Notes: generated by a model from the sequence alone, not told the origin. Shown: positions 27,622-41,008, counted from the stretch's first letter. The stretch is DNA of 64,000 bases from Notospermus geniculatus (GCA_002633025.1 NMRB01000186.1:198275-262274); one strand, 5' to 3'. Numbers and translations are program-made.

Positions 27622-28461
27622 CCTAATGTTGCCCACCAATATTATGCCCTATGTTCTCCCAGTTTTTGTAACTGGAAGACCCATAGTTGTCTACATTCCC
27701 CTCCTAAATCACTTTGTACATTTCAGCAATTGATAACAACCCGAACCATCTTTCCCGGCCGTATTGACCTGAGCTCATCCCAAATGCACTAAGCGTCAAC
27801 CACTGATGATATATAAACATTAAGTATTATTATTTGGTTCGTCTGCTGTCTTCTACTCGAGCCAATAATCGATATGTAGCAGGCCGGTTGTCACTTTCAA
27901 CTTTTCACCATAATTGATATAGCGGAATTAAGCTTAGGGGAATTTTCGCTTGGAGAAATGGAACAATTCTATCATGCATAGTGCTTTAATGAGTTCAATA
28001 TTGTTCAAGGATGCCCTTCACTGGTGCTATTAGGGTTGTGTTGCATCGGATTAAGGGTACAATGTGTTGTGATTTGGAACAGATCTTCTCAAGATGGTGG
28101 AGAGACGCTTCTCCCGACAGAGCGTCTCTCGCAGCAACTACAGTCAGCAACGTTCCGAAAGGGCTGACACTTCTCTCAAAGGGCTTAGTCAAAGAAAAAA
28201 GTAAAAAATGCGATCATCAGATGTGGTTAAAGGCCTAGAAGTCGTGCAATCCAGCGAATTCCATTTGACATGAGCCGAAGAATAGACAACCCCGTGCTTG
28301 GACGCAAAAATAAAAAAGAAACGCCCGCAGTGCGTTCCCGACAACGGAATTTGCCGCCAAAGTTAGAAAATTAAATATATTGTATAACTTCCCTACCCAA
28401 CCACCCCCTCGAGATTTTAACATTGGCCTATTTAAAGCTGAATCAATCTATCCTCGCCCCT

Positions 28462-28624
28462 TTGCCTTCCGCTAGTTTCAAGTCTGACTGGTAAGTTGGG
28501 TAGGTAGAAGTATGTGATGACAAGAGATATTCGATCTCAGAAGGNCCTTGCCTTCCGCTGGTTTCAAGTCTGACTGGTAAGTTGGATAGACAAGTATGTG
28601 ACAAGAGATATTCGATCTCAGAAG
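28462..28624. repeat. Direct duplication of about 80 bp with an n at the junction
   Basis: The segment starting ttgccttccgctagtttcaa (28462-28544) recurs as ttgccttccgctggtttcaa (28548-28624), with small indels in between, and a single n at 28545 separates them. It has the same structure as the seam at 18283. Confidence 0.85.
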
Positions 28625-30454
28625 GGAAAGGACAATTGCAATTTGGTACGAGACAGCTGGAATGTGCAATACTGAACGAATTTGATGTATGACGTTGGTG
28701 TGTTCTGATTGGACACCATTGTGGCTGTTGGCACGATGTCATGTAACAATCCCACAACGACAATGGTATTAATATCCAAAGATTTCTAATTCCTGCTATG
28801 ATTTATAGCTTTTATTGGGCATCTAGAACACGAAAACCTATAAATCATTTTCGATATTGACTAAACTGTGGTTCAGCATCGTTACGAGGGGTTCATACAG
28901 AATGTCTCTGGTGTGTCTCCGAATGATAGATGCACTTATGATTCAGATTGAACTTTTGTGACTGTAACTCGCAGCATCTGTCTCCAGTTTGAGGGACCGA
29001 TGCCATTATGAACTATTGTCAAACCCATGCCATTCGCCCAGAAGGAATAGTAACCTTATTTATTGCTTCAAGGCTTCATTGATTACAACTTATTAAAGCA
29101 TTAATCAAACGGAGAAGTTTATACTGTGGGTTTCTGGAGCGCGTGTCATAGAGACGCGAAGAATTGCAATTGCGAGATTGATTGGATATTTCAAACGGAA
29201 ATATCAAAATTTAGAGGTTTCTTTCAAGGAGTATTTTATGAATGGCGTAAATAATTAAGAGAGGGACGAAATGAATTGTGGGTATGAGAAGTTTCCAGCC
29301 GCGGAATGACTTTATGCTGAAAGAGACATCTACAATTGGATATCAACCTCTGTTCATATCAACGCCATCACTGTGCAATAATGTGTGCATCATTCAGGCG
29401 TATTGTGTAATACGTCATCTCATTCTGAGCACACGAACTACCGACGTAGGCGTTAGAGCGTACATACGTCACAACCGAATCTATTCCCTTCTTCAAACAA
29501 ATTGTGATGAATTCAGACCGGATTGTGGCAAAAAAAAACATTAAAATTAAAAGTCATGAGGTGAAGTCTGGGGCTTGAAACAATTGCCTCCCGATGAATT
29601 TAACCAGAATGGATACAAATTTATAAAGCGACTCCCCGCACCTGCTCCAAATATACTTAGTGATTAGAGCCATTGTATGTATCAAACAAACTCCCTTGAT
29701 TCTTATGCTACCCTCCCCGCCATTTGTGGTCTTCCCTGAAGTTCCAAGAATGTTCTGGTTGGGCTTGTCGGTGGGAGTGCGTCCATTAAACAGCCGAGCA
29801 CTTATCTTCACAATTAATAGCCCATTGGGAATCCGCTGGTCTATTTGAGGGTATTTTCATACATGTTGAAAACAGTTTTCGATTCGACAATCTATAAAAG
29901 CCATCTGAGGTGGTTAGATAACGAAATAAAATATAGTCGTGGCTGTCGTTATGCTTTCTAATTCCATCTTGGCCGTGTTAAACATGATTGGTACGAGTAC
30001 ATTTACTCACATGGGTCGTATAGATATGCCAGTGATATGTTCTTGAAATTCCGGCGACATTCCCCGGGGGGCTGTTTGCAGCCTCTTCAAGCCACTTAAG
30101 CCCCTCAACAATTTACAAATGCATTGTTGGTGATTAATCGGGATAACGGCTCTTGAAATAATTGAACTCTATTTCCATTTTCCAATTGAGTAGAACCCAG
30201 ACTGGTGTATGTATTTTCGATTATAATCCTCTCAGGATGGGCTACAGTCTCGGATAAACAATGCTGTAAATGTCAGTGAAATCGTATCTAATCTTACTTT
30301 ATGTTACAACAGTCGGAATTGTCTAACAATCCATAGGTAATGACGTCATAGGTCACGTGTCATCATCCCCTGACCAGAGGATCTTACCACTCGACCTTTT
30401 TACGATGGATTAGCGAATGAAATCTCATAGATTTGTGAAGACCTGCCCCGAGAG

Positions 30455-30715
30455 TGCACGATGGTCTGCAGTAGGCCTAACTGCAGACCTACAGTTAGGT
30501 CTACTACAGACCACGCACTTCTCATTTGTTAACGACTGCAGACCCTGCACAACCCATTCGTTAGGCCTAGGCCTGCTATAACGAATGGGTAGTGCATGGT
30601 CTGTAGTAGGTCAGGCTCTACTGCAGACCCATGTACATCTCGATTGTTGGGCCTAGGCCTACTATAACGAAGAGGAAGTGCATGGGCGAGTGTAGTAGGC
30701 CTGGACCAGGTCATG
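30455..30715. repeat. Tandem array of palindromic GGCCTAGGCC-centred units
   Basis: About three related units of roughly 80-90 bp each fold on themselves. One has arms around aacccattcgtta and tataacgaatgggt with ggcctaggcc at the centre. The next is a variant with gggcctaggcctac. Words such as ctgcagacc and ggtctgtagtag recur in both orientations. Confidence 0.65.
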
Positions 30716-33700
30716 CACATCCCATTTGTACAGACCAAGATTGACAACACAGGCGTTTGAACGACACCAACTTTCTCAACCACACGCCGGTAGGACTCGG
30801 CGCAAATCACTCGAAACAATTTAGCAGCAGTTGCTATCGTACATCTCTTCATTGTTTTGTCATGTTAGTCACACCACATCTTCAACCTCTCGAGGCGTCA
30901 TTTTCATTATATCAGCCAAGTATCATCATCAACCATCGTGGATTCGCCAACAATAAAGTGCACATTCTCGCCGGAAATGGATACCGAGAACTGACGGCGA
31001 GAACTTGAAAAAGAGCTAAGATTTCAATCAATGTTGTGTATTGCATTTAGCATTGGTAACACCAGATCTGATTACAACCAAATGTATTGGAATTCTGTTA
31101 CCCACAAATATATGGGTTTAGACGATGACTATCTAATGACATCGCACGCTTGGTTATGGACTGATCATTACTAGGGAAAGTAAAGTGTATGTTAATCTGC
31201 ACTGGGAAAGAAAAGTGTGTAATACGATGCACAGGCAATAATGAGTGAAGTGGTTTTGTAATAGACGGCAAGGCAAATCAAAGAAATATCAATTAAAGAG
31301 AAATAAGTTGATTTGGAAGAACGAAAGGTGATAATTGATAGAGAAGATGTCTGTTGACCCTTTCATAGCCAGTTACAAGTTCATACGAATAAACTTACAG
31401 AATGCTGAAATGTTATAGAAACACTGTAACATAGGTATTCGTTGCAAAGTACATGTACTCATTGAGAGCTTTCCAATGAATACCTACGTGACGTGTTGCA
31501 GAAACCCTGTCACATAGGTAGGCCCCTATTCACTGGAAAGAACTTACAGAAAGCTTTCAAATGATTACCTTTGTGATGGCATTCAGAAGCCTTTCAAAAA
31601 TTTTCATTTTTGGCAAAAATTGGCCTGGCAGCGAAAAAGTTAAGGGTAGAGTTGCTGTACTTCCAAGTTCTTCACTTGACCAAGTGCACATTCGATGTCA
31701 CTTGACCTGAAGTGGAGCAGAACAAAAACAACATGCAAGGCAATGTGCAAGGGTATAAAATATACATGTGATTGTGAAGGTATGATTACTTCATATATCA
31801 ATGGTCAATTCATTAACTTTTCTCCCCGTTTCGCTAATAATGCTATAAATTTTACATTTCTAATTTGCCCAATTGACATATCGCATTGACTTAAACCAGG
31901 CGGTTATGCTTGGTCAGCCATGGTTCGAGTTCTATTTCAATTTGTGATTTAGATAGACTCCGAGTTCATTATCATCAGAGTCCCAGCATGAATGCATTGA
32001 ATTAGTTGATTATCCAACTGATATTGTCAAAGCATTCAATAAATCAAGACCTGATTAAAGTCAATTTTCATAATGGCTCAATGGCGTCAACAGGTTATCA
32101 ATTTGTCAAAGGTCCATGCACTGTCAATGACTTGTGTCAATTCCAGTGACTTTTTGAATCAGAGAATACCCCGGGGACGCGATTGATCGTCTAATGCTTA
32201 TTCTGTCAAACAGACCAATCAGGAATCATAAAGTTTGATCGGTGCCACCAGTAAAATTATTGGCAAAAAAGAATTCGTTACATTCATGTTGTCACTTTCA
32301 CTATATTTGGTGAAATTTCACAGATTTTTAAACGTGGATTTTCATCTGGGATGAAGTAAAAAGATGAAAGGAACTTATTCGGACCCGTTCAACCGTAGTC
32401 AGTGCGTCAGTTTGTCGTGAATACATGTAAAATGTTGGCCACTACAATAAACAGTCAATGAACAAAACAAGACCATTGTCGCATGGCAACGCTAAAAAAT
32501 AATGGCAAATTGCAATCAGCTTTTGTCGACATCTTCATGATCCAAGTTAATTCGGACGAGTTATTACATTATTCGGAGAAATAATGTTTCCTCTCGAGAA
32601 AGACACACCAAATATCTAATGATTTTCTGTCAGAAATAACAATACAGAATAAGTTGTGTCAGAAATTGTGACAGTGTACATAGCCACATAACTGTAGCAT
32701 TGCTTCCGTGAGCTACCTTAGTAAATGAGCTATGACAATGAATTTAATAATGTAAACTTAGCCGGGCAGAAATGTAATGCGTAAAACGAAAATTATTTCT
32801 CGCCGTCAGAAGATTAGATGTTTAATTGCAGCTTTCTCATTAACTACAAATAATTTTTGATGTGGTGAAATGAAGGGGAATCGAATTTCATATATCAGTG
32901 AATTTCTATCAAGACTGGATAAGTGGAATCAGAGTTTTATTTGATTACTGTCGGCCTGTTTCAACAACTAATTTGAAACAATATTCGCATGTGATGACGA
33001 TGTGGACGGAGTTGCTGGCGAAGATTTCTCAAAGATTTTAGCACCGCTGGCAAATATCATTAGTTACTTATGACTATAGACTGGGGGCTGGCACTGACGT
33101 GGACAAACAAGATGTGTAATATATCAGCGTAATAAGACCTTGAGTATCTTCTTAGACTGATCATTGGTCTTTTCGCCTGTGTATCCATCTTTGGTGGCCA
33201 AGTTTCAATGAAGGTGATGATCTAAATTGATTTCTCATGAGTTGATTGAAATTCGACAGCAAATTTGTAATCTTTGTCAACTGGCCAATATTGCTGTATC
33301 AGCATTTGTTTGGTTTTGCAGATGTTAGAAGCAGAAATATGGGGATTTTAAAAGGAGGGGGTGATTGCACCCAGCATGACGAGCTGTTGTGAGTCTTAAG
33401 TGTGGCGAATGAGAAATAAAGAAAATTCGTTCATTTTTTCATTGGTCACTCACAGAGATCTTCAAAAGCACTCGGGTAACGGTTTCAACTGCTGATGACG
33501 TTAATTTTAGTCCTCGAAGCAATCAGTGTGACCAAGCTCACAATTTGGTACCTCGACACAAGAGTTGAGAGATAATGATAACACTGGGATGAGCAAATGG
33601 TACAGGAATCGCCAGAGGCAAGGCTAACGGCTTTTAAAGAAGCTCTTTTTACTGAAAAATTAAAAAGATTAAATTTAGTTGCTAGGAGGTAGGGTCTGCA

Positions 33701-36700
33701 TCGGCTGCTCTTAGAGACAAAAAGGTTAAAAATCTGTTGCAATCTTAAAAGGTTTTCATGGACGTCCAAATATCGCCTTTGTCCTTGAGATCATTGTCAA
33801 GGACATTGGCCGTGGACCTCAATACCCGTCCAGGAGGACCTCAATAAAACTGCCACGGACTTGAAAGAACCTGGGGTCGATTTTTATTTACCGTGGACTG
33901 AATAGTTTATAATTATTGACAATGCCAGTGACAGTGTAATTATGGAGACAATACAAAGGCTGGCAGTGTTTTTGAGGCCGGTTGGAAGTATCTGGGAAAC
34001 TCAGAAACACTTCAAATTGAAATCATACCAACAATATCAAATGTCAAAGGCCAGTAAAGATCCAACATCTTCAGCGTTCAAGTATGAATGTTGGAGAATG
34101 GAAGCCCCTGATTTTTTTTCTGTTTCCCCGGTAGATTCCCTGAAATTATCTTAGTCTATATGAGCCAAGAGTATCTGATCTTTCTTTGCTGTGAAATCGA
34201 TTTGAAAAGTAAACAGGGACGTTCTTAATGGAGAAGAGAGATTTAACTTGCCAGCAACTAATGTACTCTAAGAACAAATAACTTCTCCCAAAGTTGAATG
34301 TACTTCATCAACGTCCCTTACATAAATCAGCAATTTAGAAAACAGCCAATTGAGGAAAATTACTAAGAAAAAGAACCATATTTAAATATCCATACGGAGT
34401 TGGCGACTAATCATTTAGGAAACAGCTTAATAAACTGTGGGCATAGTCTGAGAATATTGAAGTCAAATCAAAGTGTAATTGCCCCGTGATTTTCAAACCT
34501 GCAGGGAAATTATGAAGATTTGGCCGTTTAGTTCAAGTTGACCTTTTTGTGTTAGTACAACTGCTCAGCGGGGTGGCATGGAATTGAAAGCCAGATTCTA
34601 ACCTGTTTTATCCTTATTTGAAAAGTACAATTCTTGTGAACTTTCATCTCTGAATTTATAGGTATACGGTATGTTTACGATATCTCTTATCAGACAACAT
34701 TGAACAGATTCTCAACATAAATTACTATTATGACAATTAAATAAAATCGTCCTCCTTGTCCAAGTCCCAACTCGAAAATTTACGAATGGATGGAGTATTC
34801 AAATGATTTCTCACTGATCATTGACAGACGTTTCTAATTTTGTCATTTATGGCCCTATTTCATTTTATTTGACACTTTTGTTGCTGATTACGATTGAATT
34901 CAAAATATTTATCGGTTTGTGCTGGGTGAATATCTGGACCTCTGACTCGCTTAGATTTGTATCTTGATATCAATTGTTTGATTATTGGCAATTCGTGAAT
35001 CCATGCGTAGAATGTACTTTAAAATCATTTCAAGATGAAACGTGAATATCTTTACTTACATGTATATATACCGTACTTTCACACCAAAGGGGCACTCATT
35101 TTCAATTTTTACCCTCAGCCCACTCGTTATAACATTGCACTTAGCTGACCAATGGCGATCAGATTTTTGGACACGCTTGCTGACCACGAGCCTGTCCTCA
35201 ATTTCAGTTAATTGTTGTTTCCAATTGGTTAGCCTACAGTGCTTTTTGCCAATCTAGGTGTTAGGTCGGCACAGCCAATCGGTAGGAATTAGATTCTGAT
35301 CAGGCCTAGCCATGCAGTAGGCGATCTTTACTTCACTGTGAATGAACTTGCTTCTTTGAAGTAAAAGTATAGGTTTACTAGTATATAGATTCATTCGTTT
35401 TGGTGACAGTATGGGAATTCCAACTGTTCACTGCTTTAAAAGGCCAGCTCTAGCTGGTAGAGTTTGATAAATTCTCAAATGAAATAAAATGTCTTGAATT
35501 ATGTACCCCCTGCTAAGCCAAAAATACATTTTAATAATAGCGACTTTCCTTTGTTTCCTAACTGCCAAAAGAAGGACAACGTCAACATATTATGATAAAT
35601 CATCCATAATGACACATGTAGGATTAGCCAGGCGATAAGCCTTTACCCTGTAAATTATATGTCAAAGAATTTTTCACATATTTCTCAAATGATAATCACA
35701 CAAAGACCGATAGTCAGACAAAATGGTACGTCTTATAAAAGAATGGATTTAACTTGAACAAAAGTTCATTTCTAAGATTGCTGATGTTTCTAAGATTGGC
35801 CTCAACTCTAACTTCAACAGAGGCCGACAGCTCTCCCACTTTTAATTTTCATTTGACATTTACTTTGATTCCCAGCCGCCAATCCGAATTCGACAGCCCC
35901 CGATTGTTTCTTGTAAACAGTTATCGGATTGCCATAACGTCTTTCCGTTTGTCTTAGAAAAATCTTAACTTTGATATTCTTCGCATCGTGTTGCCAAGAC
36001 GTGCAAGCCTTTGATCTTTGAGATCTTAATAGCATTCAAGTCCTGATGTCATTGCATATGTATTGTTGATTTCCTGTCTTTAAACCATTTCATTTTCGTG
36101 TGTTCATTTCACTGGAGACTAAATGGACATTTTGTGAACTTCAGGCTTATATCTTTGTGTTTGTTTAAATCACCATACCAAATTGGCATTTATGATTTAG
36201 GACTTTTTTAGCGATTTCTTATTTTTCACAGCATTAGTTGTCTTTGACATATTGTTTAAGTTTCTTTGTGAGGAAGTTAAAGATCTTTGAACTTGGACAA
36301 AGTTTGCCTATCTCGGATGACTTGTCTGACTGAAAGGGGGTCGGCTTAGCTTACGGCCAAATGTGCATTGAAAACCGATTTAGTCAGACAAATTAAGACC
36401 ATTTCAGTTATCTTCAAAATAACAATGGCTATTTTGGGGAGTCGGTATCGAATTTGAATTCTGACTAAGGAGGAATGGCGATTCTTTGATAGTTTTTAAA
36501 TATATCAATAAATAAAACTATATACTAACTATTCTAAAGAAATACATGTACAATAACGTAAAGGTGCAAAAGAAGGTGAATTTCGTCATGAACACAATCC
36601 ATTGTATTACATCAATTATGAAAACTGATTCAGAGAAAAAGGAATCATTCCTACATTGATTTCAATAAACATTTTTCATTGCTAAGATCTGAACCATATC

Positions 36701-37731
36701 CGAACAGTTCCTCCACCCTTAGCTTGACTTGAACCCGCGTGCCTTTGGCGTACATCTCATGTGTTGTTTCGTAACAAGTTAGATTGGAATATCACTGGTC
36801 CCAAGAGGAAATGCAGCACTTCAGAAGATGAATGACCAGTCGTGAAAAATATGAGACGTCAAAATTCTCGCATTCTTTTGAAGGGGAAATCTGAATTATT
36901 AATTCAAATGACATGTTTTCTTGGACGGGCTATTAATGAGATATCAACGCGAGTAAGTGGAGTCCATCTTGGGTCAAAAAAATGCATCAATCTTCAGAAA
37001 AGCTTCTTATATTCGGACTTCTGTGACAATTCCAAACGTGAAAATTAATGTGGTCATTTTTCAAGATTTCTTTTCAGCGATTCTCCAAGTCTGGGACAAC
37101 ATTCTCAACAGATTAGGTGTCCTATTCTCAAACAATTCCAATCTGAATGTAACACGTACAAAATGAAATATTGCTTCTGTCGGGGCCATTAGAGGCGACG
37201 GTTGTCCTGTGGTATCCGGTGTCATATTCTGAGGTATCGCTGAGCCGGCCAGACGGTCAAATAGAAATCATACTATGGCCCCAGTTCATATGAAATTCAG
37301 AAGACTTTAACCTGCAGAGAGGGTGAAAGTGCCATCCTATTGTTTCTGCTGTTTTCACACCATTCATGTCGACCTTTGATACTACAGAGCCAGCTTTCAC
37401 GGCGGCAATTCTGTTGCCTGAATGAGTGAAGTAGTGTACTACTGACTTGATCATTAGCTATTGTAGCATGAACGATCGTTGATGTTAGTTTATGGAGTCG
37501 TCACTCGAGTGTGAAATACGACATAATGATCTAGTGCTAAGGATTGATTATGGCCGTTGGGGGCAGCACTACCGTGGATTGCGACCGTCAGGTTTGAACT
37601 GAGATTCTGTCTTCCTCACGAGGGAAATCAGGATGTCATATTGCGGAGATAACGGCCCATATCCATTCATTCAGGTGAAACTATAAAAATGACATAAACT
37701 AGTTCCATGTCACACCGATAGGATTGGTTGT

Positions 37732-37870
37732 CCTGTCGTCCATAACCACGTGATCGTTGTTTCAAGCGCGCTGATTGGTCAACAGAAAAGCAATTAATGC
37801 TTTTTCAACCTATCAAAGCATTTTCATGTCATCGGCTGCCTTTCGGACGATCACGTGATTATGGACTGCA
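37732..37870. repeat. Inverted repeat with CACGTG at each arm
   Basis: The arms gtccataaccacgtgatcgt (37740 region) and acgatcacgtgattatggac (37850 region) are reverse complements with one mismatch, separated by about 90 bp. Each contains the E-box palindrome CACGTG. It may be a foldback transposon remnant; a regulatory role is speculative. Confidence 0.6.
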
Positions 37871-39864
37871 GGCACTACCAATTTCAGTATTTACTCCTAC
37901 CTGTGAGATGGGGAACCAATCTAAACATACACTCCACAATAATCATTGAATTTGCGAAGAAAATCTCAAAAGTATTGATCTGCGGTGTTGTCACTTCCAT
38001 AAATGGTTAGCTTCGCATTGCCAACTATAACCATGGGGTCTGTTTCTCACTCGACTACCTATGACTCCCCGTGGACGTATACCAAGAAAATGACAGGAAT
38101 TTTATGGCTGTCTACTGATCATTTCGCTAGCATGATGTACCGGTCGACAGCGTCTCACTTGTTCCACCTCGGCGCACCCCATAAACCAGTTAACTCGTAC
38201 TCAAAGATTGGACATAGCTCTACGGTTCATAATCTCGGATTTGATGGCGATGCTGTCGATGGGATTGCCGTACGCCATGCGTTATTGGCCACCGGTGGGG
38301 TGTTAGTCTATTTCATGATGAGGAATGACTGTAAGCGTACGCCATCGTGTGTAAAAGCACACGGAATTACGTCATCTACATTTGAAGCCAGTTTCGCCTT
38401 ATATGCGCTATAGTTGCTTTGAAACATGTGAAAATATGATGTCATTCGTCCTCTTTCCATTCATCACGCTAATGTAGGGAAGCTTTACTTCAGATATGTT
38501 GTTGTTTCTGACATGTTATTGTTTTTACTCTTCCATTGATTTTACTCTTGGCATGTGGTAGCGAGGGATTCACCATTGGGAAAAGAAGTAACGCTGGTCT
38601 TTTAATTCCCCGTCTCCAAATGTGTCTTGAAATTAAAATGTCTTCTGCCATGCAAAGTTCATTTCATTCTCTCAATTACACTATAATTGCGTTTCTTTTT
38701 ATTCAACGCACATTAGTCAGTGATTAGGACAAATTTTCAAAGCAATAACCAGCGCCAATAGGTTCATTATCAAAATGAGACTGAAGCTTGGGAGTCAAAT
38801 TAATACAAATGACTGAATTTACATTATAATCAAATTGCGCAAAATATCACGAGTGGTTTTTGGACAATACGTCTAATTGGTCATCAGTGAGAAAGGTTAT
38901 GATATAATTACTCGGGGTCTGAAGAAATATTATTAAATTTAATTGTAATTTGTCGTGTGGATTGTTCGTGGTTCTCATAAATCTTATTAGTCAATGTTTT
39001 TGGGGTTGTGAACGAGAATTGAACTGAACGATTGCTTGTTTCCGCTGACAATTAAAGGCATTAAATCTATTTTTTCGCGTCAATTGCTTGGCAGTACCAA
39101 TCGATAGTAATCGTGAGAATTTCTCCATGGTCTACCACCGAGAAAGTAGATAATTATACCCTGAGACGGCCGCGGGCGAAACGAACCCAGATGTGGACGG
39201 AACGATATTCCTAGAAGTGCAAGTCCGAGATACAATACTCTGTTGTTGTAAGGTTATATTCGAATGGTCATAGTTTCTCTAACCATAATCCTAATCCGAC
39301 GTTAAAGTACAATACTGGANCCCCATCCAGTGGTGTTGATTAACAATATATCTGGCTGTCTTGTTTGATGACATATGGACCCATTATTCTGCGGCAAGCG
39401 AATAAACATTTTAGACTCCTCGGCTAGCCGTTGAGATCGGGGACAAATTTAACTCGAGTCCAATTGAAAGTTACCTGAGAACCAAGTATTTTCATCACCA
39501 GTATGTGGCTCATGAGCATATTGGCTTAGACCTCCATCAAAAAGCATTTTGTGACAAAACATGACAAAAATCACATATGGACTCTTCACTCAGCTATTTG
39601 TTGGTTTAAAGAAAGCTATTGACCTAATGGTTGGCGTTTTTTTACTTGTTGAACGTCTGATGGCTTTTCTGTACAAAAGAGAGGCAAACGAGTAGGCAAA
39701 ATGGTAGTTTTTAAAATACTTGACCAATATTCGTCTACAAGCGACAGCAAGTAGCCAGTAAGCAAAAACACTTAAGGACGTGAAAGGAAACATGATGAAG
39801 TTCTTTCATTTGCTGATAATGTGGATCATTTTGATCAAGCAGACTGGTTCTCTAACATGAGGAA

Positions 39865-40134
39865 ACTGACTCTTCCGTTACATTACGAAACAGACTAGTT
39901 CTGTAAGATTACCAACTCGACTACATGTAGTTCTGTTACATTACGAAACCAACTAGTTCTGTTACATTACGAACTCGACTATTCTGTTACATTACAAAAC
40001 CGACTAGTTCTGTTACATTACGATACCGACTAGTTCTGTTACATTATGAAACAAAAGCAACCAGTTCTGTTACATTACGAAACCGACTAGTTCTCTTACA
40101 TTACGAAACCCACTAGTTCTGTTACAGTACGAAA
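39865..40134. repeat. Minisatellite, about 26-29 bp unit, about 10 copies
   Basis: The unit is close to actagttctgttacattacg plus aaaccg. The array ends about 30 bp before the acceptor of the first visible dac exon. Confidence 0.9.
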
Positions 40135-40163
40135 ATGACAATTTTTCCCTTCTATCTTTGCAG

Positions 40164-40285
40164 TGCCAGACCTGGTCGGCCACCAAAGAGAAGCCCAGCT
40201 ATCCACGCGAACCCTGACACTCTGGAGAAGCTTAAAAAGAGCCGCCTGGACACAGACTACATCTATGGCACGAACAGAATAATGG
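40164..40285 (+). CDS. dac: dachshund exon 1 of window: post-DACHbox-N basic segment
   Basis: This internal exon encodes about 40 residues beginning ARPGRPPKRSPAIHANPD. The RPGRPPKR core is the basic, AT-hook/NLS-like segment found directly after DACHbox-N in DACH proteins. The acceptor is a pyrimidine run ending ctttgcag and the donor is G|gtaag. One base (T) completes the upstream codon, 40 full codons follow, and a final G is carried to the next exon (phase 1). Later residues (DTLEKLKKSRLDTDYIYGTN) are not recognised and may be lineage-specific. Dachshund is a nuclear cofactor acting with SIX and EYA proteins in eye, limb/appendage and neural development. A minisatellite ends about 30 bases before the exon. 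The exon identity rests on the GRPPKR motif together with the later DACHbox-C exon. Confidence 0.88.
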
Positions 40286-40864
40286 GTAAGTTTTATCCAT
40301 GAACGGAGTCCATGTAGGCCTAGCAAAGTCCATTCACTGATGCTTGCGCTTGGTGGGCGGGTCCTATATGTCAGTAAAACTTTAAGAAACAAGTCAAATC
40401 TTAAATTGACTTTGTTTAGGTCATGTATACATGTGTGTAAGCAACACCCAGAGTCCCCCACTCCATCCCCACTCATGCAGCCCAAGAATCAGTAAAGGAA
40501 CTGTGGTCATGATGGAAGGGTAGAAGAATGCGACACTTTTCACAGATCGTGAGCAGATTTGCCAGACTCCTTTTAGTTCATCGATACCACGATTAGGACC
40601 AGGGAATGATCTGGTACAAATTCAGGACAAAATTTATTTGGAGCCTTGAAGGACACACCATTGAGAACACCCTATAGTTGGCCTTTGATGGCAAGTATCA
40701 CTCACATAATTATGATGTCTATGATTGGTCACAGGATCCCACATGTCAGATGTCGACAAGCCAACCATAAGCTTCTATCGGTGACATAAGATGTCACTTT
40801 TCCTGGCCCCGTTGTGTATTATATGGGACGCCAACTTTTGATTTTCCATTGATATTTTTTCTAG
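40286..40864 (+). other. dac: dac intron, 579 bp, phase 1
   Basis: This is a short intron between two phase-1 junctions. The donor is gtaag and the acceptor is preceded by a T-rich tract ending ttttttctag. I saw no repeat or additional exon in it. Confidence 0.8.
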
Positions 40865-40912
40865 GCCATCAGCCCAGTTCCTTCCACCAATTTGGAACGC
40901 ATTACGATCCTG
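40865..40912 (+). CDS. dac: dachshund exon 2 of window: 48-bp linker exon
   Basis: This small exon (48 bp, a multiple of three, so skippable without a frameshift) encodes GHQPSSFHQFGTHYDP plus the first base of the next codon. The first Gly is completed from the upstream exon. It is flanked by ttttttctag and G|gtaagaga, both good splice sites. The Gln/His/Pro/Ser-rich composition suits the poorly conserved linker between the two DACH boxes. I recognise no specific motif in it. It is assigned by phase, strand, splice quality and position between two recognisable exons. Confidence 0.8.
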
Positions 40913-41008
40913 GTAAGAGACATTTGTAGCTCTCATTTAACACTAGCTTTTTACATCTTCTAAGATTAATTACTTAACAATGAAAATTCTGACTAATTGA
41001 ATAACTTT

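Larger units (their letters stand above)
26872..27747. repeat. Pair of 33-bp direct repeats flanking the ATPase remnant
   Basis: The segment tgtacatttcaacaattgat continuing to acccaaacc (26872-26905) recurs as tgtacatttcagcaattgat continuing to acccgaacc (27715-27747), with about four differences. The copies lie outside the inverted repeats of the remnant. They are far too long for a Polinton target-site duplication. Confidence 0.6.
1..40163 (+). other. dac: 3' part of a large dac intron (upstream of first visible exon)
   Basis: No convincing coding exon was found on either strand in these 40 kb, apart from the ATPase relic near 27 kb. The first dac exon in the window opens with one base that completes a split codon, so a coding exon must lie upstream. 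That exon should carry DACHbox-N, and I looked for its conserved tail (a K/R-D-F-E-T-L type motif) without finding it. Assigning the whole stretch to one intron is inference. A very large intron at this place fits what is known of vertebrate DACH1, whose early introns are long and rich in enhancers. An unrelated spliced gene with short exons inside this stretch cannot be excluded. Confidence 0.6.

Noticed and set aside
28099-28129. Perfect 10-bp stem gagagacgct / agcgtctctc considered as a structured RNA
   Set aside because: Single short stem with no matching RNA family or flanking signals.
38003-38413. 136-codon plus-strand frame
   Set aside because: No domain, no splice context linking it to dac, and composition typical of translated non-coding DNA.
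40096-40485. 129-codon minus-strand frame overlapping the first dac exon
   Set aside because: It is antisense to a well-supported exon and includes repeat sequence; no recognisable domain.
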